Below, in pieces: positions 45,411 through 56,258 of a stretch of DNA of 64,000 nt. Below the pieces are notes generated by a model, which worked only from the letters and a program-made list of their open reading frames with translations, was not told where the DNA came from and did no database searches. The DNA is from Hydrangea macrophylla (taxonomy: Eukaryota; Streptophyta; Magnoliopsida; Cornales; Hydrangeaceae). The stretch lies in NCBI GenBank assembly GCA_033977485.1, contig CM066994.1, positions 86,242,871-86,306,870 of the forward strand, written 5' to 3'. Numbering within the stretch: position 1 is the stretch's first letter; every line of letters begins with the position of its first letter. The position numbers were made by a program, and so were the translations under genes.

Positions 45411-45857
45411 TTCATTGGCCAGGGTTTGTTTGTAACACTCTCAGCCCACCTGCAAACAAAAAAATTAGATGAAAAACAATAAAACGTGCGCATCATGCAG
45501 CACGTGCAACAAAGACCAATACATTCATTCATTCATTTCATTTACTTTCATTATGCAATAAGGAAAAGAGATCAAAGCATTCAAAATTAAAATAAAGACG
45601 GGACCAAGCCATGGTCCCACATACGGCAGGAAAGAAAAAGAGTTTTCAGCATAATAAAAGGACCAAGCTATGGTCACGCATACGGTGAATGAGCATAATG
45701 AAAAGCAGAAAATATAAAAAAGACATCCTAGGGCCTATCCTACCAGGTATCCTAAAGCCGTCATCAAAATAAAGTGTATGTATATATACAATCATATGAA
45801 TAAAGTATACATCCTCCCAGAACACTCAAAAAATAAAAAAAAAATAAAAAATCGAGG
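45411..45857. other. Spacer between the two antisense genes
   Basis: No gene is seen. Near 45607-45690 'gaccaagcYatggtc' occurs twice with a 'catacggYR' tail. Confidence 0.45.
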
Positions 45858-48800
45858 TCAGCCTCGACCTCGGCCTCGAGCCTGGCGGGTCACACGCCTG
45901 AGGGGCTCCTCCTCTGACTCTGTCCCGCTGCCTCCACCGACGCCTCCACCACTACCGCCACCCCTGCCTCGACCTCCGTTGCTGCCTCCACCGCTACCGC
46001 CGCCTCGCCCCACGCCTCGTCCAGCACCGTCATCTCCAGGAGTGTCGCTGAGGGGAATGCCGAACTGCTGGAGCCGCTGCTGAAGCTGCCCCACCTGCTG
46101 GGACAGGACTCTGATCTCCTCCGTCTGAAATGAGAGAGGATAAAACCAGAAAGTGTTTAAAGAAAAAAAAATGAAATACTAAGAATAAAAATCATATCTG
46201 GGCCCTCAACTGAGCCGCGGCAGTCGCTCGAGCTCCCTCAACCTAAAAACAAGAACCAGGAATAAAGATTAGTAAAAGGAGAGGCAATCAAAGTCAAAGT
46301 CAAAGTGAATGGCGGGGATAAGTTTCTTACCATCCACTCTCGCCTGAGAACCCACTGCCGCACACTGTGGGCATACGTCAAGCCCTCCTCCGCGTAAGCA
46401 TGCGGGACGACGTCGTAATGCAGAGGAATAGTAGGGGCACCCTGTGAGAGCCGGGGGATCGTCGTCAAGAAGGGCTCGCCGAATGAGACAGTCGACATGG
46501 TCCAATCCCACTCAGGTAAGGCAGGAGGACGAGCCGCAGCAGGAACATGCTGCAAACAAAAATAAAATATAAATAAAGGACGAAAGAAAACTCATAAAAG
46601 AATGGTGGAATCATTTACTCACCCGAGTCACTTCCATCAGAGGGAAGTTCTCCATCAGCTTAGCAGCGCGGAACGCTGGGTATCCGGTGGGGGGGGGGTC
46701 CACAAAGTCATGAATGCCCAAGCCCATCAGAGCAGCCGTTAGCTCACTACCCTGGAGTGTGTCTGTGGCTCTCATAGAGTCAGGAGGAGGGAATGGCACG
46801 AAGAATCCGGGGCTGCCAGTGACTGCCTAGTCACCCTCTCTCCCAAGTACCATGCCTGGCCCTCTGGGCCATCAAGAAGTCGCCTCGTCGGGTCATATCC
46901 AGCCGACTCTCGGATCTCCACACGAGCATCAGGAAGCACCCTAAGCCATGGCTGCCAATGAACGTGCTGCTCCCTCAGGTTCATCAGGAAGTTCCTGAAC
47001 GAAACAAAATCGTGGGCCCCGGTCTTCCGCCCGACTCTATCCTTCGCCCATTTCAGCCCCTGGGGCATAATGAGGGCTTCAGCATTACGTGTCTCAAGGG
47101 ACATCATGCGGAGATACTCATGGGACCAAATCTGTAATAAAAAAAAGAAAAAAAGAAAAAAAGAAAAAAAGAAAAAAAGAAAAAAAGGGGGTTAGTCTCG
47201 CAATTTAAATAAATTTCTGAAAATGTAATAAGCAGTGAAATATAGAAAAAGGGTATACCTCCCACGCTCTCCAATAGCCACTAGTGGAAGCCGGCCTGTC
47301 CCGGGAAATGTCGCCTATGTGCCGGTACAAGATGGCTAACCTTGCACTAGCCCAGTCATACTCGTCAACCCGGTCCAGGTACTCCAGAGACGCTACCAGG
47401 GAAACAGAGACCCGATCACCCTTGGTGCTCAATAGAGAGCACCCCAGCATGTACATGAGAAAATCCCGGGCCATCTGCTCGTCAGTGAAACCCAGCTGAC
47501 CCCTGAACATATCCACGAACCACTTGGCCGTGACCAAGGGCTCTTTCGGAACCACTCCCAACAATGGCTCCACCTGGTCCCACTCTTGATCCTTTAGATA
47601 CCGCAAACGCTATCCGCCGAAGGCAATCCCCGTGATCATCGAGAAGTCCAGGGGAGTCATCGTCATCTCCCCGAAGTCGAAATGGAAGGTACTGGTGGTA
47701 TCCCACCACCGCTCGGCCAATGCGTGTATCTGCCGCAAGTCGTTGGAGCTCTTCGTCAAGAGTTTGACGAAGTCTCCAAACCCGGCCGCATCAACCAAAG
47801 CTCTCACTGGCTCGCTCAGCTGTGTGTACCACTCAAACCCGTGGGCGAGGTTGCCATGCCCCTTTAGCACCTTGGGCTGCAGCTGCAAGAAAGAATCACA
47901 AGTTTTGATATTAGTAATTGGATAAAAGAAAAACATATATAAAAATAATAAATAAACAAATGGTGGTAAGGAAACAAAGAAAAGCGACATAAAAATGAAT
48001 AAAAAAAAAGAGAAAGAAAATCTAGAAATACTCGCAGAAATTTCACAAGCATGGCACTCGTTTGCATTCAGTCTAGCAGATGTTCACAAGATAATAAGAG
48101 GAAATAAGAGAAAGCACTCGATGTCCTAGAGGGATTTCAAGAAAAAGAAAAAGAGAGAAAAGAGTTTGTTCACATTTTTGATATATATATATAAACTTGT
48201 GAAGGTTCAAAACAAATTCAGGTTCAAAGGAAGCATAGTTTCGAAAGAAGTACTGGTTCACAAGTATTCAGAATCAAGCTAGAATAATAAAAGGGCGTTT
48301 GGAACGCTCAAGGAAATTCATAAGTATAATAGTCATGGGGAATGTTTTGGAGTTTCAATTAAAACGCGTCGCGTTCGTAAATCTTAAAAAAAAAAAAAAT
48401 GGAAAGGGAAAATTCACAAGCATAAGGCTCTTTATTCAGAAGAAGCGTTTGAAATTTTGATTAACATAAACGGCTTTCAAAAATCCTTGAGAAAAGTCGA
48501 AAGAAAAAATAAGGGACAAGTGAAACACTCGGAAAATTCAGGCATAGCATTCATTTTTATGAGAAGTTTTTGAAGTTCATAAGAAATAAAAATACGAAAT
48601 CTCTTTAAAAGGGCATGGAATAAAGCATTCAAGACGCTCGAAAGCGCCACAAGCATAACATTCGCGTTTGAAACAGGGCATCTAAAAGTTGTGTCGATTG
48701 TGCGTCGCATTCATACAGAGAAAGAAATACAAGAAATAAATAAAAAGAGAGAGAGAGAGAAGGTGTTTACCTCGCGCTTGAACGCGCGGGCCGATAAGTG

Positions 48801-48890
48801 CTCGTCTGGGTCCCGGAGCAAAAGTGTGGCGTCGGGATGATGAGTGGCCGTATACTTGGCCTTCTTCTTGCGCCCTGAACCGCTCGCCAT
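45858..48890 (-). pseudogene. Antisense gene 2 of the Ogre-like element: plant mobile domain (PMD/MAIN-like) protein, six exons
   Basis: Six exons can be joined, all at codon boundaries: 48890-48771 (MASGSGRKKKAKYTATHHPD), 47882-47259, 47131-46623, 46549-46331, 46242-46198 and 46124-45858. Exon 2 carries the plant mobile domain core: FEWYTQLSEPVRALVDAAGF, LAERWWDTTSTFHFDFGEMT, ITGIAF, then WFVDMFRGQLGF, ARDFLMYMLGCSLLS and LARL-type helices. The last exon is a short coiled coil (VGQLQQRLQQFG) and a Gly/Arg-rich tail. Damage consists of a TAG at 47610-47612 in exon 2, a frameshift near 46815 in exon 3, and the donor of exon 5 reading AT instead of GT (46197-46196). PMD proteins occur as host genes (MAIN/MAIL) and within retroelements; this copy belongs to the element. 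A candidate 5' UTR intron runs about 48992-48895. Confidence 0.75.
47883..48770 (-). other. First intron of antisense gene 2
   Basis: Bounded by GAG|GTAAAC (48771/48770) and TTGCAG|CTG (47883/47882). It explains the otherwise empty 0.9 kb here. It contains loosely repeated 'cacaagcatarcattc' and 'gaaacactcg' phrases. Confidence 0.7.
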
Positions 48891-49104
48891 GATCTGTCAA
48901 AGAAAAGAGAGAATTCTCGCGTTAGATTCGTGGAAATTTCAGAAAAACAGGAAAATAAGAGAGATTAATCAAGTTTTGATCAAGCAGAACTAACCTGTGA
49001 GTACCGTAGATCAATACAGAAGAAAAGAGAGGATGGGAGAAAAATTTCTCCAAAGAGATTTCGAGTTGGAGAAAGTTGAGAGAATGAAACGAAATGAATT
49101 GAAC

Positions 49105-49265
49105 CCGGCGGTTTAAGCCACTGCCGCTGAATCGCGGCACTTGATTTTCCGTGCCCGGCATTCGGTCAACTGCCGAGCAGTACTCGCTGGATGCCGCAAC
49201 GGCACTCCGTGAGTGCCGCACGGCAGTCACGGACTGCCGCGAAAAGTCGCGTGTGCCGCGGTTAT
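49105..49265. promoter_or_regulatory. Palindrome array upstream of antisense gene 2
   Basis: About seven units, including the near-perfect palindromes CGGCACTCCGTGAGTGCCG and CGGCAGTCACGGACTGCCG, lie about 215-375 bp upstream of the ATG at 48890. They have the same arms and unit length as the LTR array. Confidence 0.6.
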
Positions 49266-49411
49266 GTCGGTTCTAGGGACCTTCATTTTCCCCCCAAAAA
49301 TTCAAATCAAGTCCCGAAAATTGAACTTGAGCCCCAAAAATTTGCCCTCCTTGCACTTATGGCCCCCGGGGTTGTTCTTAGGTTCAAATTGACTACAAAT
49401 ATCAAAAAGTT

Positions 49412-49763
49412 AAAATAAATTTTGGCCCGTGGGCTCCCAATTCTGAAAACTTGAAATAAATTTGGGCTCGTGGGCTCCCGATTTTGAAAATTTGAAATGA
49501 ATTTGGGCCCGTGGGCTCTAGATTTCAAACGTAGAAATACACTTGAGCCTGTGGGCTCCAAATTTCAAAAAATTGAAATAAATTCGAGCCTGTGGGCTCC
49601 AGATTTCAAACGTAGAAATACACTTGAGCTTGTGGGCTCCAAATTTCAAAAAGTTGAAATTCGAGCCTGTGGGCTCCGAATTTTGAAAATTAAGATAAAT
49701 TCGAACCCGTGGGCTCCGAAGTTTTGAATTGATTTAAACTTGAGTCTGTGGACTCCAAATTCA
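49412..49763. repeat. Tandem array of ~41-bp units ('cgtgggctcc')
   Basis: About eight or nine units of the form 'gaaataaatttgggctcg' plus 'tgggctcccgattttgaaaa'. They vary in 'gggctcc(a/g)aatttcaaa' and in a 'cgtagaaatacacttgagc' version that alternates with the base version. The array lies in the 3' region of the Ogre-like element. Confidence 0.85.
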
Positions 49764-49782
49764 CCTAAATATGATTGCCCTC

Positions 49783-50455
49783 TTTCTGAGAATATAACAG
49801 ATTTATGTTCTCGATCCGCATAACAGATTTACTCGATTCTTTGTTGTGAGAGTGTAACGGATTTACATTCTCGGTTCTCGCAACAGATTTTCGTTAACCC
49901 TCTTTTTGAGAATATAACAGATTTATATTCTCGATTCGCGTAACAGATTTACGCTGATCCTTGCTTTGAGAATGTAACGGATTTACATTTTCGATTTTCG
50001 CAAAAAAATTTGCGTTAACCCCCATTCTGATAATATAACATATTTATATTTTCGATCCGCGTAACAGATTTACGTTGATCCTTATTTTGGGGAGTGTAAC
50101 AGATTTACATTCTCGGTCCACGCAACAAATTTGCGTTAACCCTCTCTTTGAGAATATAACGGATTTATATTCTCGATCCGCGTAACAGATTTGCGTTGAT
50201 CCTTGTTTTGGGAATATAACAGATTTATATTCTCGATCCGCGTAACAGATTTACGTTGATCCTTATTTTGGGGAGTATAACAGATTTACATTCTCGGTTC
50301 TCGCAACAGATTTGCGTTTACCCTCTCTTTGAGAATATAACAGATTTATTTTCTCGGTCCACGTAACAGATTTGCATTGATCCTTGTTTTGAGAAGTGTA
50401 ACGGATTTACATTCTCGGCCCACGTAGCAGATTTGCGTTAACTCTCGTAGTCAAA
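49783..50455. repeat. Tandem array of ~60-bp units with A/B alternation ('gtaacagattta')
   Basis: About eleven units of about 60 bp. Type A has 'tgagaatataacagatttat', 'attctcgatccgcgtaacag' and 'atttacgttgatcc'. Type B has 'gtgtaacggatttacattct', 'cggttctcgcaacagatttg' and 'cgttaaccctc'. They mostly alternate, giving a ~120-bp higher-order dimer with at least one A-A break near 50200-50270. Confidence 0.85.
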
Positions 50456-50872
50456 TCAAAGGCATCTTCATGACTCCCATAACAGATTTTTGGCATCAGT
50501 CAAGAATCAGGTAATCTTCTCTGACTAACGCGTCACGTAGTGTGTGTCATACGTAGAAAAGACATGATAAGCATGACGCTTACATAACCAGGTCTATTCA
50601 TGGATACCATTACATAGCATGCACATCACGATAGGATAGGTGCATCCATCCGTGTGACTACTTGCGTTTGTGTGTGTTCGACCCCGTGCCCGAACTACGT
50701 CTCGGTCTGATTCCTGAATGGATACGTAGGCAGCTCATCATCGAGCACGACCAGCGTGAACCATCGCCGTGCGCATTTTGTTTTTACCTAAGTCTGACAG
50801 TTTGGTCAAAGGCTTGTCTTCGCACAGGCTTCGACATTCACTTGTGAAATGCGTTGCTCCACAAGCTCTGTC
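50456..50872. other. 3' untranslated region of the Ogre-like element
   Basis: It contains the third copy of the 'gaactacg...ggatacgtaggca' block (50691-50735) and no gene. Confidence 0.6.
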
Positions 50873-50886
50873 GAAGAGGGGCAAAC
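50873..50886 (+). promoter_or_regulatory. Polypurine tract of the Ogre-like element
   Basis: GAAGAGGGGCAAAC directly precedes TGTAGACACTCC, the start of the 3' LTR. Confidence 0.8.
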
Positions 50887-53800
50887 TGTAGACACTCCAA
50901 TTTCGACCAAACGTCGAATTTAGGAGAGCGTCACCTCCACGTCCAATGATGATAAGGACCGAAAGATTCGAAGCATTCTAAGCTCTTCAGAAAGTTCTCC
51001 AAACGCGATAAAATTTCACCGAAAGAAGAAAATACCAGGTATTTAGGAGAATTCAGGTGTAAAACATCATTTTTTGGAAAAGATCTTCGAAAGTAAGTAT
51101 CTTTAAGAAAAAGGAAGAAAGAAAAGACCTAAAAAGGGAAGTTCAACAAAAATGGCACACGGAAGTATTTCGCGGCACTCAGTGAGTGCCGAACGACATT
51201 CAGTGAGTGCCGAACGACAGTCACTGAATGCCGGCCCGGCATTTACTGTGTGCCACCGACAATTTCTGACTGCCGTTTGCTTTAACGATCCATATTTTGT
51301 GGTACAATACGTATGTGTATGCGGATAAAAACAAAAAAACTGATAAAGTAAGGCTGACTAAAACGCGGCTATTAATAATTTTCCGCGGCTCTCAATAAGT
51401 GCCGCGCGACAGTCATGTAATGCCGCGGTGACATTCACGGAATGCCGTTGCGGCATCCACTGACTGCCGCCAGATATTTTTAAATGCCGCCCTGTGCAGC
51501 AGTCTGTCTTTTTTTAGGAAGTACGTATTGTACCACCAAATGAGGCATTTACACCTGTCTTTTACTCCGAATTCACTGAAAATACTTGGTAATTTTGTCT
51601 ATAAAAGAAGGAGGATCGTCCTTGGAACAACATGGAAGAAGAATATACCATTACACTAATACATATTTGAAGAGAGAAAAGAGAGAGTTTTGAAAAAACT
51701 AGAGAGGAGAGCTTAGAAGATCTTCAAAGGAGAGAGGCTTTGAGGATAGTTTGGAGGTGATCCTCTAACCACAATTTGTTTTTTTTTTCTTCACTCTTTT
51801 TGAACTTTTGATCTTTTGATTAACCTTTTTTTAAAAAGTTTTTATTAGGAAACTTGCAAACTTTAGTTGCATTTTTTTAGTTCTTTCTTTTCTTTCTTTT
51901 GTTTATACTTCTCTCTTGAGATTCTTGGAAGTCTTCCATACTTCACTTGAGTCTCAAGAGTTGGATCCTTTGATTCCATGTGAGCTTGTGCTCTCCCATG
52001 AAGATCAAGGTTGATCACCCTCATATAAGAGTAAGTAAGTGAATCTAAACCTCTACCATGATTTGGGATTCTCTAACTTAAGGTTTCATGGAATCCCCTT
52101 CTATATTCCTTGAAAACCTATGAGTGTTTAGCTATGTTTGCTCAAGGCTCATGAGTATTAGTCATATCTTCATCTCCAATGACCATCAAATGGTAGGAGA
52201 AAGTAGTTTTGAGTCTAAGCCCATCTCCATGGTCTAGGTTCATTATCTTGAGATTTCATGAAGTCCATTCATACTTCATTTGAAATCCATAAATATAAAG
52301 GTCTTTAGCCTCCAATGACCATCAAATGGTAGGAGAAAATGGTTTAGTTTAAGTCCAACTTCATGGTTCAATAGTTGGGGTTAACAAATAAAAGTGGAAC
52401 TTGACAATGAAACAGTGGATTCATAAACTGTTTTTGATCTTGGATTTTTTGTTGGAAATCCAACCGTTGGAATTAAGTGAAACCAACAGGAAAATGTCAA
52501 TAACACAATGTTTTACCAGTGTAATTTTTGTTTTAAGGAGATTTCATGTTTAAAGTGGTTTGGTCATGAGTTTTGTAAAGTCACTACAATCTGTCCAGAG
52601 TTTCAGAACAGTAACACTCTTTTGAAATGAGTAAATTAGAACCTTAATAAAGTACTTGTGACCCAAAATAATTTTTTCTAAGTAGATTAATGTGTTAGGA
52701 AGTCATCCTAAAAAGAACAAAGTATTTCTGATTTTTTTGCTATTTTTAGAAAATCGTGCAAGAACTCTGGACAGAAGGTTGTAGAATACTGAGTGATGTC
52801 TGGTTTTTGTCTAATTCTCGGAGATCCAACCGTTGGAACTTTGATTTCTTTTTTGGGTTAGAAACTAGACACACAGAGGCATCTTGTGTCCAAAAATCAT
52901 CAAGATCAAACCATGGGAAGCATGCTTTTTATTTTCTTAAAGATCTGGTCTGCTCTCTGCAATTTTCAGAATTCTGCAATAATGTTAACCAATCTTACGA
53001 ATAATGGCTTAGATGATATTTTCATGAGTTAAGGGTCAAACCATGTTTCAATAATGATTAGTTAAGCTTGAATTCAAAGTTTAAGTGATCCAAATCATTG
53101 AGTACTCCAATATTTTATTCTTTTCATGTACATATTCATATGGCTTGACACTTATAATTAGGACTTGGTTGCTTTAGATTTAATTACATTTGATAGATTT
53201 AAGCTAGAAGTCTAGGATTGTTATTTCAGATCCAACTTTATATATTGTATATCATGTGGACTAACCCTTTGTTTTGTAGCGCTATTAAGGTATGATTCCT
53301 CGAACTCCTCTTTAGTTTATCTTTATTTTATCGATTTTTTAACTTAACGCGCGACATCTTAGAATTAGGTTTTGCTTTACTTGTATATATGGATTAGAGA
53401 CTCTTTTCCTAGTTTTTATTTAAATCGCATGCATTGCACGTTTAATATTCGCGGCTGGACCCCGGGTTAGTTCTCTTGTTCTTTATTGCATATAATATTG
53501 CTTGCTACTTGAATTACTTGGCTTTTGAATGATATTTTGTAGATTGGTAATTTTACACCATTTTGACATGTTTGTGTAATATATAAATATACATATGTAT
53601 TAGTTGATGGCACATTTAAATTAATAATTCGATTAAAAGGATGTTGAGTAGAGGCCTATCGTAAGATAGGATGAGAGAGGATGTTTTATTCCGACGGGCT
53701 CCTTCCTTTCTCATTCCATAATCCCCGGACCTAGTTAATCTCTGGTTTCTAAAAAGATCAGTTTGCTTTAAAAATGGTTTCTTAATTTTTCCTTTTAAAA

Positions 53801-53889
53801 ATTAAGTGGCGACTCATTTGTTTTGAATTTGAAATTTAAAAGAACTTTAAACGAAAAAGTTGTGGGTAGGAAAAATTGCGATATCCACA
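50887..53889 (+). repeat. 3' LTR of the Ogre-like element
   Basis: A 3003-bp LTR, nearly identical to the left copy over most of its length. It has one extra 21-bp palindrome unit (near 51195-51215) and a CTTTT-type expansion near 51885. TATAAAAG is at 51600-51607. It ends ATATCCACA at 53889, after which the host element resumes. An open frame at 52756-53004 matches the one in the left LTR and is compositional. Confidence 0.95.
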
Positions 53890-54657
53890 GAATGCTTTGC
53901 GGAGGATTTTAAAGAATGGCAGACACCGGTCGGTTGCTCGGGAGATAAATCTGTTAAATGTGGCCACCCATCCGGCTAAGCTCTGTACTTTTTTCGTTGA
54001 CTTGGGCGATCGTATGTTGATGATGGCTTTGATCTATTCGGGGTTTGCTTCAATCCCCTGTCTGCTGACTAAGTTGTCCAAGAATTTCCTGGACGAGACG
54101 CCGAAGGTGCATTTGGCCGGGTTCAACCTCATCCTGAATTTTCTCAAAATGCTGAAGGCCCCGGCCAGATGCTCAAGGTGGTCGGGCTCGTCCCGGCTCT
54201 TGACCAGCAGATCATCCACATATACTTCCATAGACTTCCCGATTAAGTCCTTGAACATGTAGTTGACCAGGCGTTGGTAGGTGGCCCCGACATTCTTGAG
54301 ACCGAATGGCATAACCTTGTAACAATACGTACCCTGGTCAGTGATGAACGCAGTCTTCTCTTCGTCCCCGGGGTACATGCTGATCTGGTTGTACCCCGAC
54401 TAAGCATCCATAAACGAGAGGAGTGAGTGACCAGCCGTGGAATCCACAAGGAGGTCTATCCTGGGTAGCGGATAGCAATCCTTGGGGCAAGCCTTGTTGA
54501 GGTCAGTGAAGTCCACGCACATCCTCCACTTCCTGCTGCTTTTCTTGACAAGTACCACATTGGCTAGCCAGTCGGGGTAGTGGACTTCTCGTATGGAACG
54601 GGCTTTGAGGAGCTTCTCGACCTCCTCACTCACTGCTTTCTGCCTCTCGGGGGCCAT
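53890..54657 (-). pseudogene. Reverse transcriptase core, outer Tat element
   Basis: Reading leftward the blocks are MAPERQKAVSEEVEKLLKA, VVLVKKSSRKWRMCVDFTDL, LVDSTAGHSLLSFMDA, a TAG at about 54400 (Tyr expected), then SGYNQI, MPFGLKNVGATYQRLV, the catalytic MEVYVDDLLVKS and LNPAKCTFGVSSRKFL. It ends at RCLPFFKILRKAF, where the Ogre-like element is inserted. Apart from the stop, the active site is intact. Confidence 0.85.
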
Positions 54658-54669
54658 GCCCCTCCTTTT

Positions 54670-55634
54670 CTACTTCACCGGCCGGCAATTTGGACTGACA
54701 TTGAGTCGATGGGACATTACCCGGGGGTCAATCCCGGGCATATCCTCATGACTCCAAGCAAAAATGTCTTGATTTTGCCTCAGGAACTGAGTCAATTTTT
54801 CCTTCAGGTCGGGCTCCAACAGGGTACCAATGCTGACTGTGTGGTCTGGGTACTCAGGATTTAACGTCACACTTTTCAATTTTTCCACCGGACCTACCGC
54901 GTTGCTCTGGTCCCGGGGGTCCATCTCTTGAACGTTCAATGTTTCTGTGATAGCCTCCCGGTGTAACGAGCTGACATAGCAACTCCGGGCGGCAGTCTGA
55001 TCTCCATGCAAGCATCCGGGTCCCTGAGTAATTGGAAACTTCACTGTTAAGCTGTAGGTGGAGACGACCGCTCTGGCCTTTTTGAGGGTCGGCCTGCCAA
55101 GAATGACATTGTAGGCCGACGGGGCTTCTACGATCACAAAATTGGTCAGCACGGAAGCCTGCTGAGGGTAGGTCCCCATGAAAACTGGGAGCTCGATTGT
55201 TCCGAGCGGTTGTGTGCTGGAACCATTAAATCCAACCAGGGGGATAGCAACCGGCCGGAGCCGATCCCTGGCAATCCCGAGTTGATCGAATGCTGACGTG
55301 AACATGATGTCAGACGAGCTGCCTGTGTCTACTAGCACCCTTTTGACCATATAGTTGGCTATAGAAAGCGTCACAACTAGCGGGTCATCATGGGGGCAGT
55401 GGACGCCCTGCAAGTCGTCGGATGTGAATGTTAGAACATCAGTTGGGAAGGAGCCGGTGGATTGGACCTGCCAGACATCCACCCGGGATGCCTAAGCATG
55501 CCTCTTCCGTGCCGACTATGAATCCCCTCCGCCTGACGTTCCTCCTGAGATCACGTGGATGTGGCTAAGTGGTGGTGGCTGATCGGGAGCTCGGGTGTCC
55601 TGCCGGGGTCGTCTATCTACTGTGACGAACTCCG
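54670..55634 (-). pseudogene. Protease and RT N-terminus, outer Tat element
   Basis: The frame 54670-55482 contains LSIANYMVKRVLVDTGSSSD (protease active site Asp-Thr-Gly near 55330), YNVILGRPTLKKARAVVSTY and the linker to RT (TQFLRQNQDIFAWSHEDMPG). A TAG at 54670-54672 separates it from RT where Gln is expected. Upstream, to the LARD insertion at 55640, the same frame is open except for two stops near 55495 and 55518. Confidence 0.85.
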
Positions 55635-55639
55635 CAAGG

Positions 55640-56203
55640 TATAATAACCCTAAAATTTCTAAGTGTGAAAATAATTATTTTCAGTTAGTAATATTATATG
55701 AGTGTGCATATGTAAGACACGTGTTTAAAACTTTTAAGTTTAGAGAACCCATGAATTAAATTCCTAGTAAGCATATTTAATTTGTTACTAATACCAGTAA
55801 TATTTCCCCGATTGTTTTTGTATTATTAAAATTTCTAATGTTTTATTATTATTATGACATGTCATTTTGAGCTTTAATTAAATTGTATGATAGATTATTT
55901 GTATGACTGAGTTACAATTTTTGTAGAATGACGAGTTTAGTGTCGGGTAGTGTTTTGGGGCCCACAAGTAAGTTAATTAGTGAGTTTAACATGAAAATTA
56001 AGTACCCAGGGTATGAGTACCATTTGGGTTAGCTATTTTAGTGGTTTGGATTGCATTCTGGGCTCATATAGGTCTCTTTTGTGAGCCCACAAGAAGAAAA
56101 ACGGGATTCTTGTGTAGTCAAGAGTTAGTAGTTTTATAAACCTAGTTAGGAGAGTATGATATCCATATATCATTAACCCTAGCCACCCAAAGAGAGAACA
56201 GAC

Positions 56204-56258
<55 letters not shown>

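Larger units (their letters stand above)
32607..53889 (+). mobile_element. Ogre-like Ty3/gypsy (Tat) element inserted in the outer element
   Basis: Two ~3-kb LTRs (32607-35579 and 50887-53889) start TGTAGACACTCC and end ATATCCACA. A primer-binding site follows the left LTR and a polypurine tract precedes the right one. Internal order on the plus strand is gag, protease with VDNGSALNVCP, a G-patch segment, RT-RNase H and integrase, then about 7 kb of 3' region with two antisense genes and tandem repeats. Very long LTRs, the VDNGS protease, the G-patch block and the antisense genes fit Ogre/Tat. Bordering pentamers GGACG (32602-32606) and GAATG (53890-53894) match at 3 of 5 bases, but reading-frame continuity of the host element shows they are the target duplication. 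Stops in every gene make it non-autonomous now. Confidence 0.93.

Noticed and set aside
49783..50455. Regular repeat array considered as CRISPR
   Set aside because: Units are contiguous variants without spacers, in a eukaryotic retroelement.
32607..53889. Endogenous pararetrovirus origin for the RT-bearing insertion
   Set aside because: It has LTRs, PBS, PPT, integrase and a target duplication, and no movement or coat protein, so it is a Ty3/gypsy retrotransposon.
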